The notes beneath the pieces are model-generated. The model made no database searches. It was not told the origin of the DNA and saw only the letters and a list, made by a program, of their open reading frames with translations. A stretch of 64,000 bases of DNA from Gordonia humi (GTDB taxonomy: Bacteria > Actinomycetota > Actinomycetes > Mycobacteriales > Mycobacteriaceae), in assembly GCF_014197435.1 (NCBI RefSeq), contig NZ_JACIFP010000002.1, positions 1 through 64,000 on the forward strand, given 5' to 3'. Both the position numbers and the translations under genes were made by a program. Below are positions 51,804-61,081 of this stretch, piece by piece. The stretch's first letter is position 1; each line of letters starts with the position of its first letter.

Positions 51804-52297
51804 TTAGACGGTCGCGGGCGCGGTCGTCGTGGGGTGAGTGTACGACGCTTCGACCTCGGCGGGTGTCCGATAGTTGAGCGCTTCGTGCAGGCGCGTGTTG
51901 TTCCACCAGCTGACCCAGCCCAGCGTCGCAATCTCGACCGCGGTCACCGTTGGCCAGATCCGCTCACGGTGGATGAGTTCGGCCTTGTAGAGGCCGTTGA
52001 CAGTCTCTGCCAGAGCATTGTCGTAGCTGTCGCCGACGGTCCCGACCGAGGCGCGCACGCCGGCGGTGATGAGCGCATCGGAGTACGCCAGCGATACGTA
52101 TTGACTGCCGTGGTCGCTGTGGTGGATCAGACCGCCGCCAGTCTTGTGCACTTTCGTGGTGATCAGTGCTTGCTCGAGGGCCTGCATCGGCAGAGACTGC
52201 GTGTGCAGAGTCGCCGCGACGGCCCAGCCTACGATCTTGCGGGTGCATACATCAGTGATGAACGCCGTGTAGCAGAAACCCGTCGGGATGCGAACAT
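51804..52297 (-). pseudogene. ISe copy 2 orfB, 3' part
   Basis: Equivalent of 35622-36115; carries HHSDHGSQY and DNALAETVNGLYK. Confidence 0.9.
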
Positions 52298-52354
52298 AGA
52301 CATCCCACGCCAGTCAGATGTCAAGTAGGCAGTGGTGGTGGTTGGTGTTCGGGG

Positions 52355-53566
52355 TTACGCGGCGGCGGGTGTGGCAGCTCGCGGCCACGCGGCAGTGTCG
52401 TCCCAGGATTGATCGTGCTGCAGGCACCACCACAGGCGCCCGAGGAGCTTGTTGGCCAAGGCTCGCAGTGCGGCGTTGTGGTGGTCTCCGACAGCACGGC
52501 GATGGTCGTAGTACTCGCGGGCCGGCGCTGACCATGTCAGCGCTGCGAACGCCCACCAGTGGCAGGCATCGGCCAGACGCCTGTTGCGGACTTTGCGGGC
52601 CTTGACGTAGTGCGAGCGGCCTGACGCGATCGTCACCGGCGCTGTTCCTGCGAAAGATCGCAGTCCCGTTGGTGAGCTGAAGCGCTTTGGGTCATCGCCG
52701 ATTTCGGCGAGAATACGCGCACCGAGAACACCTCCGAGGCCGGGGACCGAGTCGATGATGTCCGCTTGAGGATGCTCGGCGAATGCGGTGACGAGTTCAC
52801 GCTCGAGCACTGCGACGGCATCGAGCATCGCCACGATGATCGCGACCAGACTGGCTACGGTATGACCTAAGGCCACCTCCACAGCATCCGGCTGCCGCAG
52901 CCCGGGGGCGTGCAGATCGCTATGGATCTGGGTTACCAGGGCGGGGTCGTTGCGTCGGCCAACCCTTTTGAGCGCGTTGCTGATCCGCGGGCGAGTCAGC
53001 TTCGCCGCATCCGTGGGGGTGGGCGCTATTGAAAGAACCTCCATCGCCGCTCGGTGCTTGAGCTTCGGAAATGCTTGCAACGCTTGAGGATAGAACTCCA
53101 GTAGCACCGAACGCAGCCGACTGATCGTCTGATTCTGCGCCCAGATCGCTTCCTGATGCTGACGCGCCAGCGCCTTGATCGCCTGCTGCTGCTCGCTGTT
53201 GGCTGGCAGCCGACGATGCTGGTGACGGTCAGTGCGCACGATGTCGGCGAGCACCGCGGCATCACGCGAATCGGACTTGTTGCCCGCCTGTCCGTGGCGT
53301 TCGCGGTACCGCGCGACGGCCCGCGGATTGATCGGATACACGGTGAAACCCGCGCCAGCCAACGCCACAACCAGAAGATTCTTATCGGTCTCGATCGCGA
53401 TCGGCACGTCGTCCGCAGTGCCGCCATGGTCAGCGACCATCGCCAGGAGTTCGGCAAAACCGTTGGGGTCATGAGTGATTCGCCGACGTTCAATGATGAA
53501 GCCGGAGTCGTCCATCAACGCTATGTCGTGATGGTCCTCGGCCCAGTCGATACCGCACGTGATCAT
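52355..53566 (-). CDS. ISf recombinase, copy 3
   Basis: 403 residues, identical to copy 1 as far as I can see (FPKLKHRAAM, SLVAIIVAM, ERELVTAF). DEDD and Ser residues present. Confidence 0.92.
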   Translation of the reverse strand: MITCGIDWAEDHHDIALMDDSGFIIERRRITHDPNGFAELLAMVADHGGTADDVPIAIETDKNLLVVALAGAGFTVYPINPRAVARYRERHGQAGNKSDSRDAAVLADIVRTDRHQHRRLPANSEQQQAIKALARQHQEAIWAQNQTISRLRSVLLEFYPQALQAFPKLKHRAAMEVLSIAPTPTDAAKLTRPRISNALKRVGRRNDPALVTQIHSDLHAPGLRQPDAVEVALGHTVASLVAIIVAMLDAVAVLERELVTAFAEHPQADIIDSVPGLGGVLGARILAEIGDDPKRFSSPTGLRSFAGTAPVTIASGRSHYVKARKVRNRRLADACHWWAFAALTWSAPAREYYDHRRAVGDHHNAALRALANKLLGRLWWCLQHDQSWDDTAAWPRAATPAAA

Positions 53567-53608
53567 CGAGCACATCCTTTCCGATGCCATCCGCCAGTAG
53601 GTCCGGCG

Positions 53609-53819
53609 AATCGATGAGCTCGGAGAGCGGGCGGCGACCTAATGGCGGCACTCTCGGTGCGGCATCTCACAAGCCGAACACGCACCTCCGCGGCGGACTG
53701 ATGGGGTCACCGTCTACGTTCAGACCTCGGCACGCATCCGTGAACTCAACTGTCAGTAATCACCCACCAGCAGCTCGGTTCAACCATGCACCGGAATCGG
53801 TAAAATCTCAGTGACCACC
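53609..53819 (-). ncRNA. Predicted bridge RNA of ISf copy 3
   Basis: Mirror image of 34100-34310: left-target segment 53740-53747, right-target segment 53714-53721, left-donor 53663-53670, right-donor 53639-53645. Confidence 0.55.
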
Positions 53820-53870
53820 CACCAGCCGCCATGTCGTCCCGCCCAGATGTGCGGACCCGACACTCCCATT

Positions 53871-54291
53871 AGGTGATGTCGGCGACCCACAAGCGGTTCG
53901 GACCGGCCGCGGCGAACTCGCGCTTGACCAGATCCGGGCGGCCATCGGGCGACTCAGCTCGGGTGGTAGTCATAGGCGTGCGGCCCCGACGAACTCCGTG
54001 CAGGCCAGCGGTTTTCATTAGCCTGGCGGTCTGATCTCGACCGATGTCCCAGCCGGCTCGGCGCATCGCGTGATGCATCTTGCGGTATCCGTACACGCTG
54101 TAGTTCTCGGCGTGAATCCGCTGCATGTCCTCGATCAGCATTCGATCACGCACCGCTCGAGTGCTGGCCGGACGGGATTTCGCGGCTCGATAGCCACGGG
54201 AGGTGAGAAACCCACAATCTGCCGTCTGGAGTACCCGGCAGATGGCCTCGACCCCGAACTGATCGCGGTACGTGTCGATGAACGCGATCAT
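53871..54291 (-). pseudogene. ISe copy 2 orfB, 5' part
   Basis: Equivalent of 33628-34048, ending at LWVADIT where ISf copy 3 begins. Confidence 0.9.
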
Positions 54292-54602
54292 TTCGTCGTG
54301 GGGCGGTCGAGTTCCGCGGCGAAAAACGCCGACGCCGCTTTCAAGATCTCGTTCGCTCGGCGTGATTCGGCCAGTTCGCGGCGAAGTCGGCGATTCTCCT
54401 GCTCGAGCGACTCCTGCGGGTCGGCGTGTGCGTCGGTCGGACCGTAACGGTTGCACCAGATCCGCAGGGTTTCCACACCGACCCCCAGCTGCGGCGCCAC
54501 AGCGCGGATCGACTCTGCTCGCGGGCCCCCTTCCAGGGCCTGACGGTCGTAGACCATCCGTACCGCGCGGTCGCGGGTCTCCGCACTGAACTTCTTAGGC
54601 AT
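54288..54602 (-). CDS. ISe copy 2 orfA
   Basis: 104 residues, same as 33317-33631; overlaps orfB by 4 nt. Confidence 0.9.
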   Translation of the reverse strand: MPKKFSAETRDRAVRMVYDRQALEGGPRAESIRAVAPQLGVGVETLRIWCNRYGPTDAHADPQESLEQENRRLRRELAESRRANEILKAASAFFAAELDRPTTK

Positions 54603-54651
54603 GTTTCCGATTCTCCTTCATCAGACTCGGAACTAAACCCAGGGCGCTTCA

Positions 54652-55846
54652 TGGTGCCTTCGGTGGCGGCGTTGGTGACCTGGGTGCGGATGAACGCGCA
54701 GATCCCGGGCCACCATGTTTCGATGGTACGGGCCAGTGTGTTGGCTTCGGGAACGTTGACCTGCGCACACAGGTCCAGGAACCGGTAGAGGCGTTCGCGG
54801 ATCTGGCTATCGTCGACGCGCGGCCGACTCCGCGCCATCGCCAACAAGGCCCGGAGTTCCTCTTTGACGATGTACGCGGCGAAGATCTCGTTGCCCGGAT
54901 CGTGCGCTCGCAGATCGGCGATCATCTTCTGATACTTGTTGTCCGACAACCGTTCTCGACCCATCAACAGTCTGCGGCGGTTGGCCCATTCCGGGTCCGT
55001 CGACCGGCCACGACGACCACGTCGGTCCCACGTGACCCGCCGACGGACCTTCGTGACCATCGCGTTGGCCAACTGCACGAGGTGGAAGTGATCGACGACC
55101 AGTTGCGCGTTCGGTAACGCGACCGCGACGGCCGCGGCATACGACGCGGCCGGATCGATCGCCACGTACTCGATCGCATCCCGAAACGGGGCCGGCTGCG
55201 CGGCCAGCCAGTCGATCACCACCGCACTGGTACGGCCGGTGACCTGCCCCAACAGTCCCTGATCGCCCGCCAGATCGACGAACCCGGTATCCCACGGATC
55301 GATCCGCACCCACCGACCATCACCGCCGCGGACCCACCTCGGTTTCCCACGGCGAGTCTCGTCGATCCCCAGCACCGACGTCGGGGCCGGATCGGTCAAC
55401 GCCGTGGCGGCGATGTCGACGAACGCGCCGTGCGCGGTATGCCACGACACGCCGTGCCCGGCAGCGACCTCGGCGACCGACCGAGCGGCATCGCCGATCG
55501 CCCGCCCGATCGTCTCCCGCAACCGGGTCGTGGTCCGCCGACGACGCGGGACCTGCCCGATCGCTTCGGTGAACGACCCACGCGCGCACTCTGAGTTCAC
55601 GCACCGCCACCGAATCTTGTTCCACCGCACCATGATCGGAGCATCCCCGTAGCCGATGTCGCGGGGCGTGCAGACGACCCGCTCCTTCACCGACGTCGAC
55701 CGGACACCGCACCCCGGGCAGCACGAGGCCGCCGGATCACTGGTACCGACATCGACGATCCGCGTTCGCCCGTCCGGCCCGCCGACACTGACCCCGACGA
55801 CCTCGACGCCTTCCAACCCCAACAACAACGACGTACCATGATCCAC
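54652..55846 (-). pseudogene. ISg copy 2 transposase, 5' part (interrupted by ISe)
   Basis: The first 398 codons of the ISg transposase up to NAATEGT. It then reads into ISe and would make a 501-residue fusion; the catalytic Glu block is kept but the end is replaced. Confidence 0.9.
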
Positions 55847-55971
55847 GGCCCCTGTTCCTCCGGTGCTCTGACTGTCTTGACAACATCCAGAATCACCGAG
55901 GCCAGGGGCCGCTCACGTCAACGACACGCCAAGCGCCTGACCAGGCATTGCCCGGTTAACTGCGAAGAGCC

Positions 55972-57093
55972 CACAAGGCGCTGATCGTCGGTGGCGGCCC
56001 CGGTGGCCTGTGTGCTGCAATCGCACTGCTTGGCAAAGGAATTCAGGTGGATGTCGTCGAGCTTGCGCTTGACGTCCGAATCCTCGGTTCGGAATTGCTG
56101 CTCAGTTCACCGAACCTGCGGGCCCTCGATGCCATTGGGGTCGCCGACGACGTAGTTGCCGCGGGTGTTCCAATCAGCAGCGTTCAGTTTCACACTGCCG
56201 ACGGCACTGAGATTGCGAACGTTCCGACTCCCTCGGTGGCGCGAGAAGGACTGCCTCCTGCCGTAGGTATCACCCGACACGCCTTCTACGGCCAGTTGTA
56301 TGACGCCGCGGTGGCAGCTGGAGCCAAGATCGCCCACGAGACGACGGTCCAAGAAATCTCCGATGCCGACAACGGTGTAGAGGTCCGGCTCACTGATGGC
56401 CGGGTCTCGCTCTACGACCTCGTCGTCGGAGCGGATGGGTGGGCCTCGACTGTCCGGAAACTCCGCTTCCCTAAAGCGAATTTGCCGCAGTATGCCGGTC
56501 AGTGCGTATGGCGCGGACGGGTTCCGCGCAATGGCGAGAGGCCCCTCAAGGAGGGATCGCTTCGAGGGTATGCCGGCGCCAACCACTCCGCGGGGCTGAT
56601 CACGGTCAACGACAAGCACTCTTACATCTTCTGCCTGGTCAGCCAGCCTAAGCCCGACCGGCTCGACGAGTCCACCTTCATGGACACATTCAAGGGACTG
56701 CTCGAAGAGTTCGGTGGCGAGGCCGGTTGGGCGCGCGACAACCTCGAGGAAGGCACCATCAGTCTGGCGGCGCTGCATCACCACGTGATGGACAAGCCCT
56801 GGCACGATGGACGGGTCATCTTGATCGGCGACGCGGCCCACACGACCACTCCGCACATCGGCTACGGTGCAGGTCTCGCGGTCGAGGACGCTGTCGTGCT
56901 GGGCGAGATGCTCGGCTCCAGTGAGGACCTGGCTGCAACGCTCGACGAATTCGTCGCGCGGCGCTATGAACGGTGCAAGCTAGTTGTCGACAACAGCACC
57001 CAGATCTCGCGATGGCAGCAAGGACTTGACGGTGAGCCCGCGCAAGCCGAGCTGACGAATCAAACGTGGACGGCGCTTGCTGAACCCATGTGA
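55972..57093 (+). pseudogene. FAD monooxygenase 2, main part (split by ISg)
   Basis: Starts HKALIVGGGPGGLCAAIALL and has DLVVGADGWASTVRKLRF and GRVILIGDAAHTTTPHIGYGAGLAVEDAVVLGEM, closely following monooxygenase 1 to the same ending (QISRWQQGLDG ... ALAEPM). Only the first seven codons are beyond the element. An internal ATG/GTG could give a shorter protein but it would lose the FAD GxGxxG motif, so it is probably inactive as it stands. Confidence 0.88.
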
Positions 57094-57102
57094 GTTTCAT
57101 GA

Positions 57103-57143
57103 GTCGCGGCAGTGATGGCGAAGCTCGATGTCGCTGCCGCGAC
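57103..57143 (+). terminator. Hairpin after FAD monooxygenase 2
   Basis: GTCGCGGCAG (57103-57112) pairs with CTGCCGCGAC (57134-57143), 21-nt loop, 10 nt after the stop. No T-run. Confidence 0.55.
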
Positions 57144-57354
57144 ATGTCGTCATCACCGAAGGATCTCCGCGGGACAGTGGTGTTAACAACGCCAGCCAGG
57201 GGGACTCGCAAGACGCTGCTGCGATGACATGTTCTATCTACTGACGTTCGCCATCCGTATCGGCGCCAAACAGGTCAGCAAATCACCTGTGTTCGATGTT
57301 TGCTTCGTTCGTCCCTGACTCCGACACCGGACGACACTATGAAAGGGTATCGCC

Positions 57355-57864
57355 GTGACCTTCGCATCCTCTTCTATAAGAGCGTCAGCCCTGACTTCCA
57401 GGGCTACTCTTGGCGGCGCTGTCGCTGTTGCCGCGGCGCTCTTCGTCATTTCTTTAACGGGACTTGGGTGGCTGTTCATGCCTGCCAACGCCGCCGGCCC
57501 CTCGCCCGAAATGACTCTCAGCTACACCGATCTCGGAGAGATGGTCCAGTCCGGCGCCGCCCCCACGACAGCGTTTCAGCAAGCTTACTTCAGCTGGCTT
57601 GCGTGGACCACTGCGATCGTGACGGTGATCATGGCGACAGCGGCAATCATGCTGTCGGGCAGAGCGATTGCAATCGCGACGGCGGTATTGAGTGCTGTCG
57701 GCCTCGTCTTTCTCATCTTCGGAACGAAAGGCCCGTTGAGTTGGGCTGCCTACGCCGACCAGGCGGGCAATATCCGAATGGGTGCGATCTTGATGGTGGT
57801 GGGCTATGTCGTCACGATCTGTACTGCGGCCGTCAGCGCAGCACGTCGACCTACCGTCTCCTGA
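57355..57864 (+). CDS. Small four-helix membrane protein
   Basis: 169 residues from GTG 57355 with GAAAGG upstream. Hydrophobic helices near residues 20-45, 80-102, 104-122 and 140-162, with a loop of about 35 residues after the first. Not recognised; it could be a helper or transport component for the monooxygenase operon. A terminator array follows. Confidence 0.6.
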   Translation: MTFASSSIRASALTSRATLGGAVAVAAALFVISLTGLGWLFMPANAAGPSPEMTLSYTDLGEMVQSGAAPTTAFQQAYFSWLAWTTAIVTVIMATAAIMLSGRAIAIATAVLSAVGLVFLIFGTKGPLSWAAYADQAGNIRMGAILMVVGYVVTICTAAVSAARRPTVS

Positions 57865-57880
57865 GGAAGGTATCCAATCT

Positions 57881-57962
57881 GCACCGACTGCGGTACCCGC
57901 GCCGTGGACGCAGTCCGCAGTCGGTGCTTGTGGGCGTCAGCACCGCAACTCGGTGCTGACGC
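57881..57962. terminator. Two consecutive hairpins
   Basis: GCACCGACTGCGG (57881-57893) pairs with 57915-57927; GCGTCAGCACC (57934-57944) pairs with GGTGCTGACGC (57952-57962). Both are perfect. They follow the membrane protein gene by 17 nt. Confidence 0.6.
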
Positions 57963-58018
57963 TGCTTGACCCCACTCCACGACACCGTCAATCCGCGATA
58001 CCGTTGTGGAACAAGCCG

Positions 58019-58059
58019 TTCGCCCCGTTTCCCTGCTTGGGTAGGGGAAACGGGGCGAA
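58019..58059. terminator. Bidirectional terminator between convergent genes
   Basis: Perfect 15-bp stem TTCGCCCCGTTTCCC / GGGAAACGGGGCGAA with an 11-nt loop, between the membrane protein gene and the converging serine hydrolase gene. Confidence 0.8.
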
Positions 58060-58122
58060 GGCCGTTAGGTGATCGTTCAGCGGTTGCTGTGGTCGGCGCG
58101 GGGTCGCGCCTGTTGCGCCACT

Positions 58123-59352
58123 TCAGTCCACCGCGGCGAGTGCGAGATCGGCCAAACGATGCAGTCTCAAGAAGTGGTTGAGTCCTTCGAGAAGGCCGCT
58201 GGAAAGGAAGACGAAGGTCAAGTCGCGTACCGGATCGACCATCCACATCGTCGAGCCACTGCCGACCGCGCCGAAGGTGCGCGGCGATGCCGTGGCACCG
58301 AAAGGTGTGAGGTAGTCGCCCGTACCGCGGACGTAACCGCCGCCGTAGGTGAAATTAGCGGGGAACTCGGCGAGGTCCCGGGCCTGCTTGTTGAAATCCC
58401 AAAACTCATTGGTCTTGTCGCCAGTGTGGTTCTGGAACGCATAGTCGATCATGGCAGGTGAGAGGTAGCGGGTGTTCGCTGGCTGCGGAGCGCGACCACG
58501 ATTACGCAGGGTGTCGGCGAATGTAAACACGTCGCGCACGGTTCCGAAGGCCATTCCAGCGGGTAGCTCAAAGTTCTCATCAACGAGCTCATTGAGCGAC
58601 TCCATGACCGAAACTTCCGCGGCACCAGGAGTTGTCTCAGCCATCCGAACCGGTACCCGGCGCGGATCGTCGACCCTCAGCCCGAAAGAACTGTCGGTCA
58701 TCGCCAGGGGCTCGAACAGGTCCTCGCGAGCGATCTGACGGAAGCTACGACCGGCGGGGTCGAGCCGCCGCACGATCTCTCCGAGGAGCCCAAAGCTCGC
58801 GAACGGGTTGTAGACCACTCGCTCCCCGGGGACGTAGGCGAGCTGCTGGGCGCACACGAGAGCGGTCATCGCGTCCATATCGCCCCACTGCGCACCCCAC
58901 TGCCCAGGCGGCGGCGGAACGAATCCAGCCCAGGTTCCGGCGGTGTGAGTCAATAGATGGGCGACGGTGGCGCGCTGTTTACCACGCACACCGAACTCCG
59001 GGACGATGTCGACGACTTTCGTGTCGAACGCCAACTGGCCTCTATCGATCAGGTTGAGAACGAGCGCCGCGGTATACGACTTCGCTGTGGACATCAGCAG
59101 AAAGATGTCGTCGTACGCAGCGAGGCGTTCGGTCGACAACTCAGAGTGACCGATCGCAGCGGTGTAACCAACCTCGCCACCTCGCGCCACCAAGAGCACC
59201 GCACCGTGATGCAGTCCGGAATCAATGTCGTCGCTGACAGCGTGAGCAAGTCGTTGAAGAGTATCGGTGTCGAGGCCGACCTTGTCGGGTGAGTGGACTG
59301 GCACTCCCAGAGTGTCAGTTGAACTGTTCAGACTGTCGGCGATGCGGGTCAC
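58123..59352 (-). CDS. Serine hydrolase of the beta-lactamase/EstB family
   Basis: 409 residues. Nucleophile motif SxxK as LLMSTAKSYTAALV (about residue 88), Tyr in RVVYNPFASFGLLGEIV (about residue 180) as the YxN-like second motif, and a C-terminal block GAVGSGSTMWMVDP in place of the KTG/HxG box. These are the marks of class C-like esterases/carboxylesterases and lactonases rather than antibiotic-hydrolysing enzymes. No signal peptide. GTG 59352 with AAAGGAGA upstream. A CAAGTCACCAGGTCA motif lies 61 bp upstream. Confidence 0.83.
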   Translation of the reverse strand: MTRIADSLNSSTDTLGVPVHSPDKVGLDTDTLQRLAHAVSDDIDSGLHHGAVLLVARGGEVGYTAAIGHSELSTERLAAYDDIFLLMSTAKSYTAALVLNLIDRGQLAFDTKVVDIVPEFGVRGKQRATVAHLLTHTAGTWAGFVPPPPGQWGAQWGDMDAMTALVCAQQLAYVPGERVVYNPFASFGLLGEIVRRLDPAGRSFRQIAREDLFEPLAMTDSSFGLRVDDPRRVPVRMAETTPGAAEVSVMESLNELVDENFELPAGMAFGTVRDVFTFADTLRNRGRAPQPANTRYLSPAMIDYAFQNHTGDKTNEFWDFNKQARDLAEFPANFTYGGGYVRGTGDYLTPFGATASPRTFGAVGSGSTMWMVDPVRDLTFVFLSSGLLEGLNHFLRLHRLADLALAAVD

Positions 59353-59412
59353 AGGCGGTTCTCCTTTGTCAGTCAGGATGACTCGCAGTGTGCAACGCCT
59401 AAGCCAACACAT

Positions 59413-59427
59413 CAAGTCACCAGGTCA
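59413..59427. promoter_or_regulatory. Shared regulatory motif, copy 1
   Basis: CAAGTCACCAGGTCA, 14 of 15 bases the same as at 60967-60981, in the promoter region of the serine hydrolase gene. Confidence 0.45.
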
Positions 59428-59515
59428 ATTTAATCTATGTGTCGTGTCTGGCTTGTGTCAAGGACTTTGCACAGCGTGCGCGGTGGTGATCAAGAATCCC
59501 GCACGCGGTGTCGGC

Positions 59516-60901
59516 CTAGACGTTTTCAGGGAGCAGGACCGCCCCCGGGTTCAGGAGATTGTGTGGGTCGAATGCGCGCTTGATGGTGTGCTGTAAGGCC
59601 AAGCCAGCGGCTCCGAGTTGTTGGGGCAGCCAGTCGCGTTTGAGTCGTCCGACCCCGTGCTCGCCGGTGATCGTGCCCTTGAGCTGTAGCGCCAGGTCCA
59701 TCACCGCTGCGAATGCGGTTTCGGCGGCGGCGAGCTGTGCTGGTTGTTGGGGGTCGTACACGACAACCGGATGGGTATTGCCGTCGCCGGCGTGAGCGAT
59801 GACAGCAATAGTCACGTTGTTCGCGCGGGCGATCTCCTCGATACCCTCGACCAGGTCTGGCAGTGCAGGCACTGGGACGCCCACATCTTCGAGGAGGATC
59901 GACCCCAGTCGTTCGATCGCAGGCAGCGCAAGTCGGCGGACTTGGGTAAAAGCTTCGCCTTCCTCGAGATCGTCAGTCGAGTAGATCTCGGTCGCTCCCC
60001 ACCGCCGGCAGATTTCCTCGACGGCTGCGATCTCGGCGGCCGAGGCTGGGTCGGGCCCATCTGAGCGCGCGAGTAGAAGTGCTCCGGCCGAGCGGTCTAG
60101 GCCCATAGAGGTCATCGACTCCACGGCGTCAATGGTCGTGTGGTCCATCAACTCCAGTACCGACGGCCGGCAGACACCGGTGATGTCCAGAACCGCTTGG
60201 GTCGCTGCGACGGTGGTCGGAAAGCTCGCCACCAGCGTTGAACTCGGAGCGGGCTGTGGAAGCAGTCGTAATGTGACCTCGGTGACGATTCCCAGTGTTC
60301 CCTCTGAACCAACGAACAGGTTGATCAACGAGTATCCGGCGGCGTCCTTCAGCCGTGTGCCACCGAGGTCGACAGCAGTCCCATCGCTGAGAACCACCTG
60401 CATTCCGAGCACAAAATCTCGCGTCACCCCGTACTTCACGCAGCACAGGCCGCCGGCATTGGTTGCTACGTTCCCGCCGATAGTGCAGATCTCATACGAC
60501 GAAGGGTCCGGCGGGTACCACAGCCCGACTTCCTCAGCTGCACGCTTGACCTCGATGTTGAGTGCACCGGCTTGGGCCTTTGCGACATGGGCCTGGGTAT
60601 CGATGTCGACCGCCGCCATGCGTTCGAGGCTGACCACCACCACGCCTGCGTCTGCCGTGGCGCCTCCAGACAGGCCTGTACCCGCCCCACGCGGAACCAC
60701 ACCCACCCGATGGCGGTGCGCCCACGCCAACGTGGTGCTGACGTGCTCGGTGGACTCAACCCGCACCACCGCCAACGGCGGCCGCGCACTAGGGTCCCGA
60801 GCCCAATCGGACATGTAGCGCACGGTGCGGTCGGGATTGTCGATGACCACCCCCGAAGGCAACTGAGCGAATAGCTCGGACAGCGGCGCGAGTGACGACA
60901 T
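59516..60901 (-). CDS. FAD-linked oxidase (GlcD/D-lactate dehydrogenase-like)
   Basis: 461 residues. PCMH-type FAD domain with VVPRGAGTGLSGGATADAGVVVVSLERM (about residue 68) and TIGGNVATNAGGLCCVKYGVTRDFVLG (about 140); C-terminal domain with HAGDGNTHPVVVYDP and GTITGEHGVGRLKRDWL, then FDPHNLLNPG. It should oxidise a 2-hydroxy acid such as glycolate or D-lactate, or a degradation intermediate. ATG 60901 is preferred over an ATG 15 nt upstream because AAGGG is 7 nt before it. Divergent from the 6-oxocamphor-hydrolase-like gene. Confidence 0.88.
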   Translation of the reverse strand: MSSLAPLSELFAQLPSGVVIDNPDRTVRYMSDWARDPSARPPLAVVRVESTEHVSTTLAWAHRHRVGVVPRGAGTGLSGGATADAGVVVVSLERMAAVDIDTQAHVAKAQAGALNIEVKRAAEEVGLWYPPDPSSYEICTIGGNVATNAGGLCCVKYGVTRDFVLGMQVVLSDGTAVDLGGTRLKDAAGYSLINLFVGSEGTLGIVTEVTLRLLPQPAPSSTLVASFPTTVAATQAVLDITGVCRPSVLELMDHTTIDAVESMTSMGLDRSAGALLLARSDGPDPASAAEIAAVEEICRRWGATEIYSTDDLEEGEAFTQVRRLALPAIERLGSILLEDVGVPVPALPDLVEGIEEIARANNVTIAVIAHAGDGNTHPVVVYDPQQPAQLAAAETAFAAVMDLALQLKGTITGEHGVGRLKRDWLPQQLGAAGLALQHTIKRAFDPHNLLNPGAVLLPENV

Positions 60902-60965
60902 TTGCGGACCCTTCATTGTTGGAGTGGTTGACAGGTCGGCGAGTACGGACCTACCGTAAAATTAT

Positions 60966-60986
60966 CCAAGTCACCAAGTCACTTGG
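60966..60986. promoter_or_regulatory. Shared regulatory motif, copy 2, in divergent promoter
   Basis: CCAAGT-N9-ACTTGG palindrome containing CAAGTCACCAAGTCA, between the FAD oxidase and the hydrolase genes. Could be bound by the GntR/FCD protein encoded at the right edge. Confidence 0.5.
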
Positions 60987-61081
60987 AAGTCAAGTGGTCG
61001 CAGTGCCGGGTCAGCCCCGGACAACCCGACCCGGCAGTCCTGCCATCCCCGCGAACCTTCTCTTGAAACGGAGGGCATCTG

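Larger units (their letters stand above)
52298..53870 (-). mobile_element. ISf copy 3, IS110 family (1573 bp)
   Basis: At the same position of ISe as copy 1 and matching it in the residues that distinguish copy 2, so it was copied together with ISe rather than inserted again. Confidence 0.92.
51777..54651 (-). mobile_element. ISe copy 2, IS3 family, carrying ISf (2875 bp)
   Basis: Inverted copy of 33268-36142 with the same tips, length and nested ISf. Here no 3-bp target duplication is present; instead 7 bp of ISg are missing between its flanks. Confidence 0.93.
51630..55971 (-). mobile_element. ISg copy 2, ISL3 family, split by ISe copy 2
   Basis: Tips GGCTCTTCGCAGTTAACC at both ends; perfect 8-bp target duplication CACAAGGC (51622-51629 and 55972-55979). 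Without the nested ISe it is 1467 bp, 7 bp shorter than copy 1, because AGCCGGT is missing at the ISe junction. Confidence 0.93.

Noticed and set aside
54341..55846. A 501-residue transposase-like fusion
   Set aside because: It is the ISg transposase reading into ISe copy 2, an artefact of the nested insertion and not a new gene.
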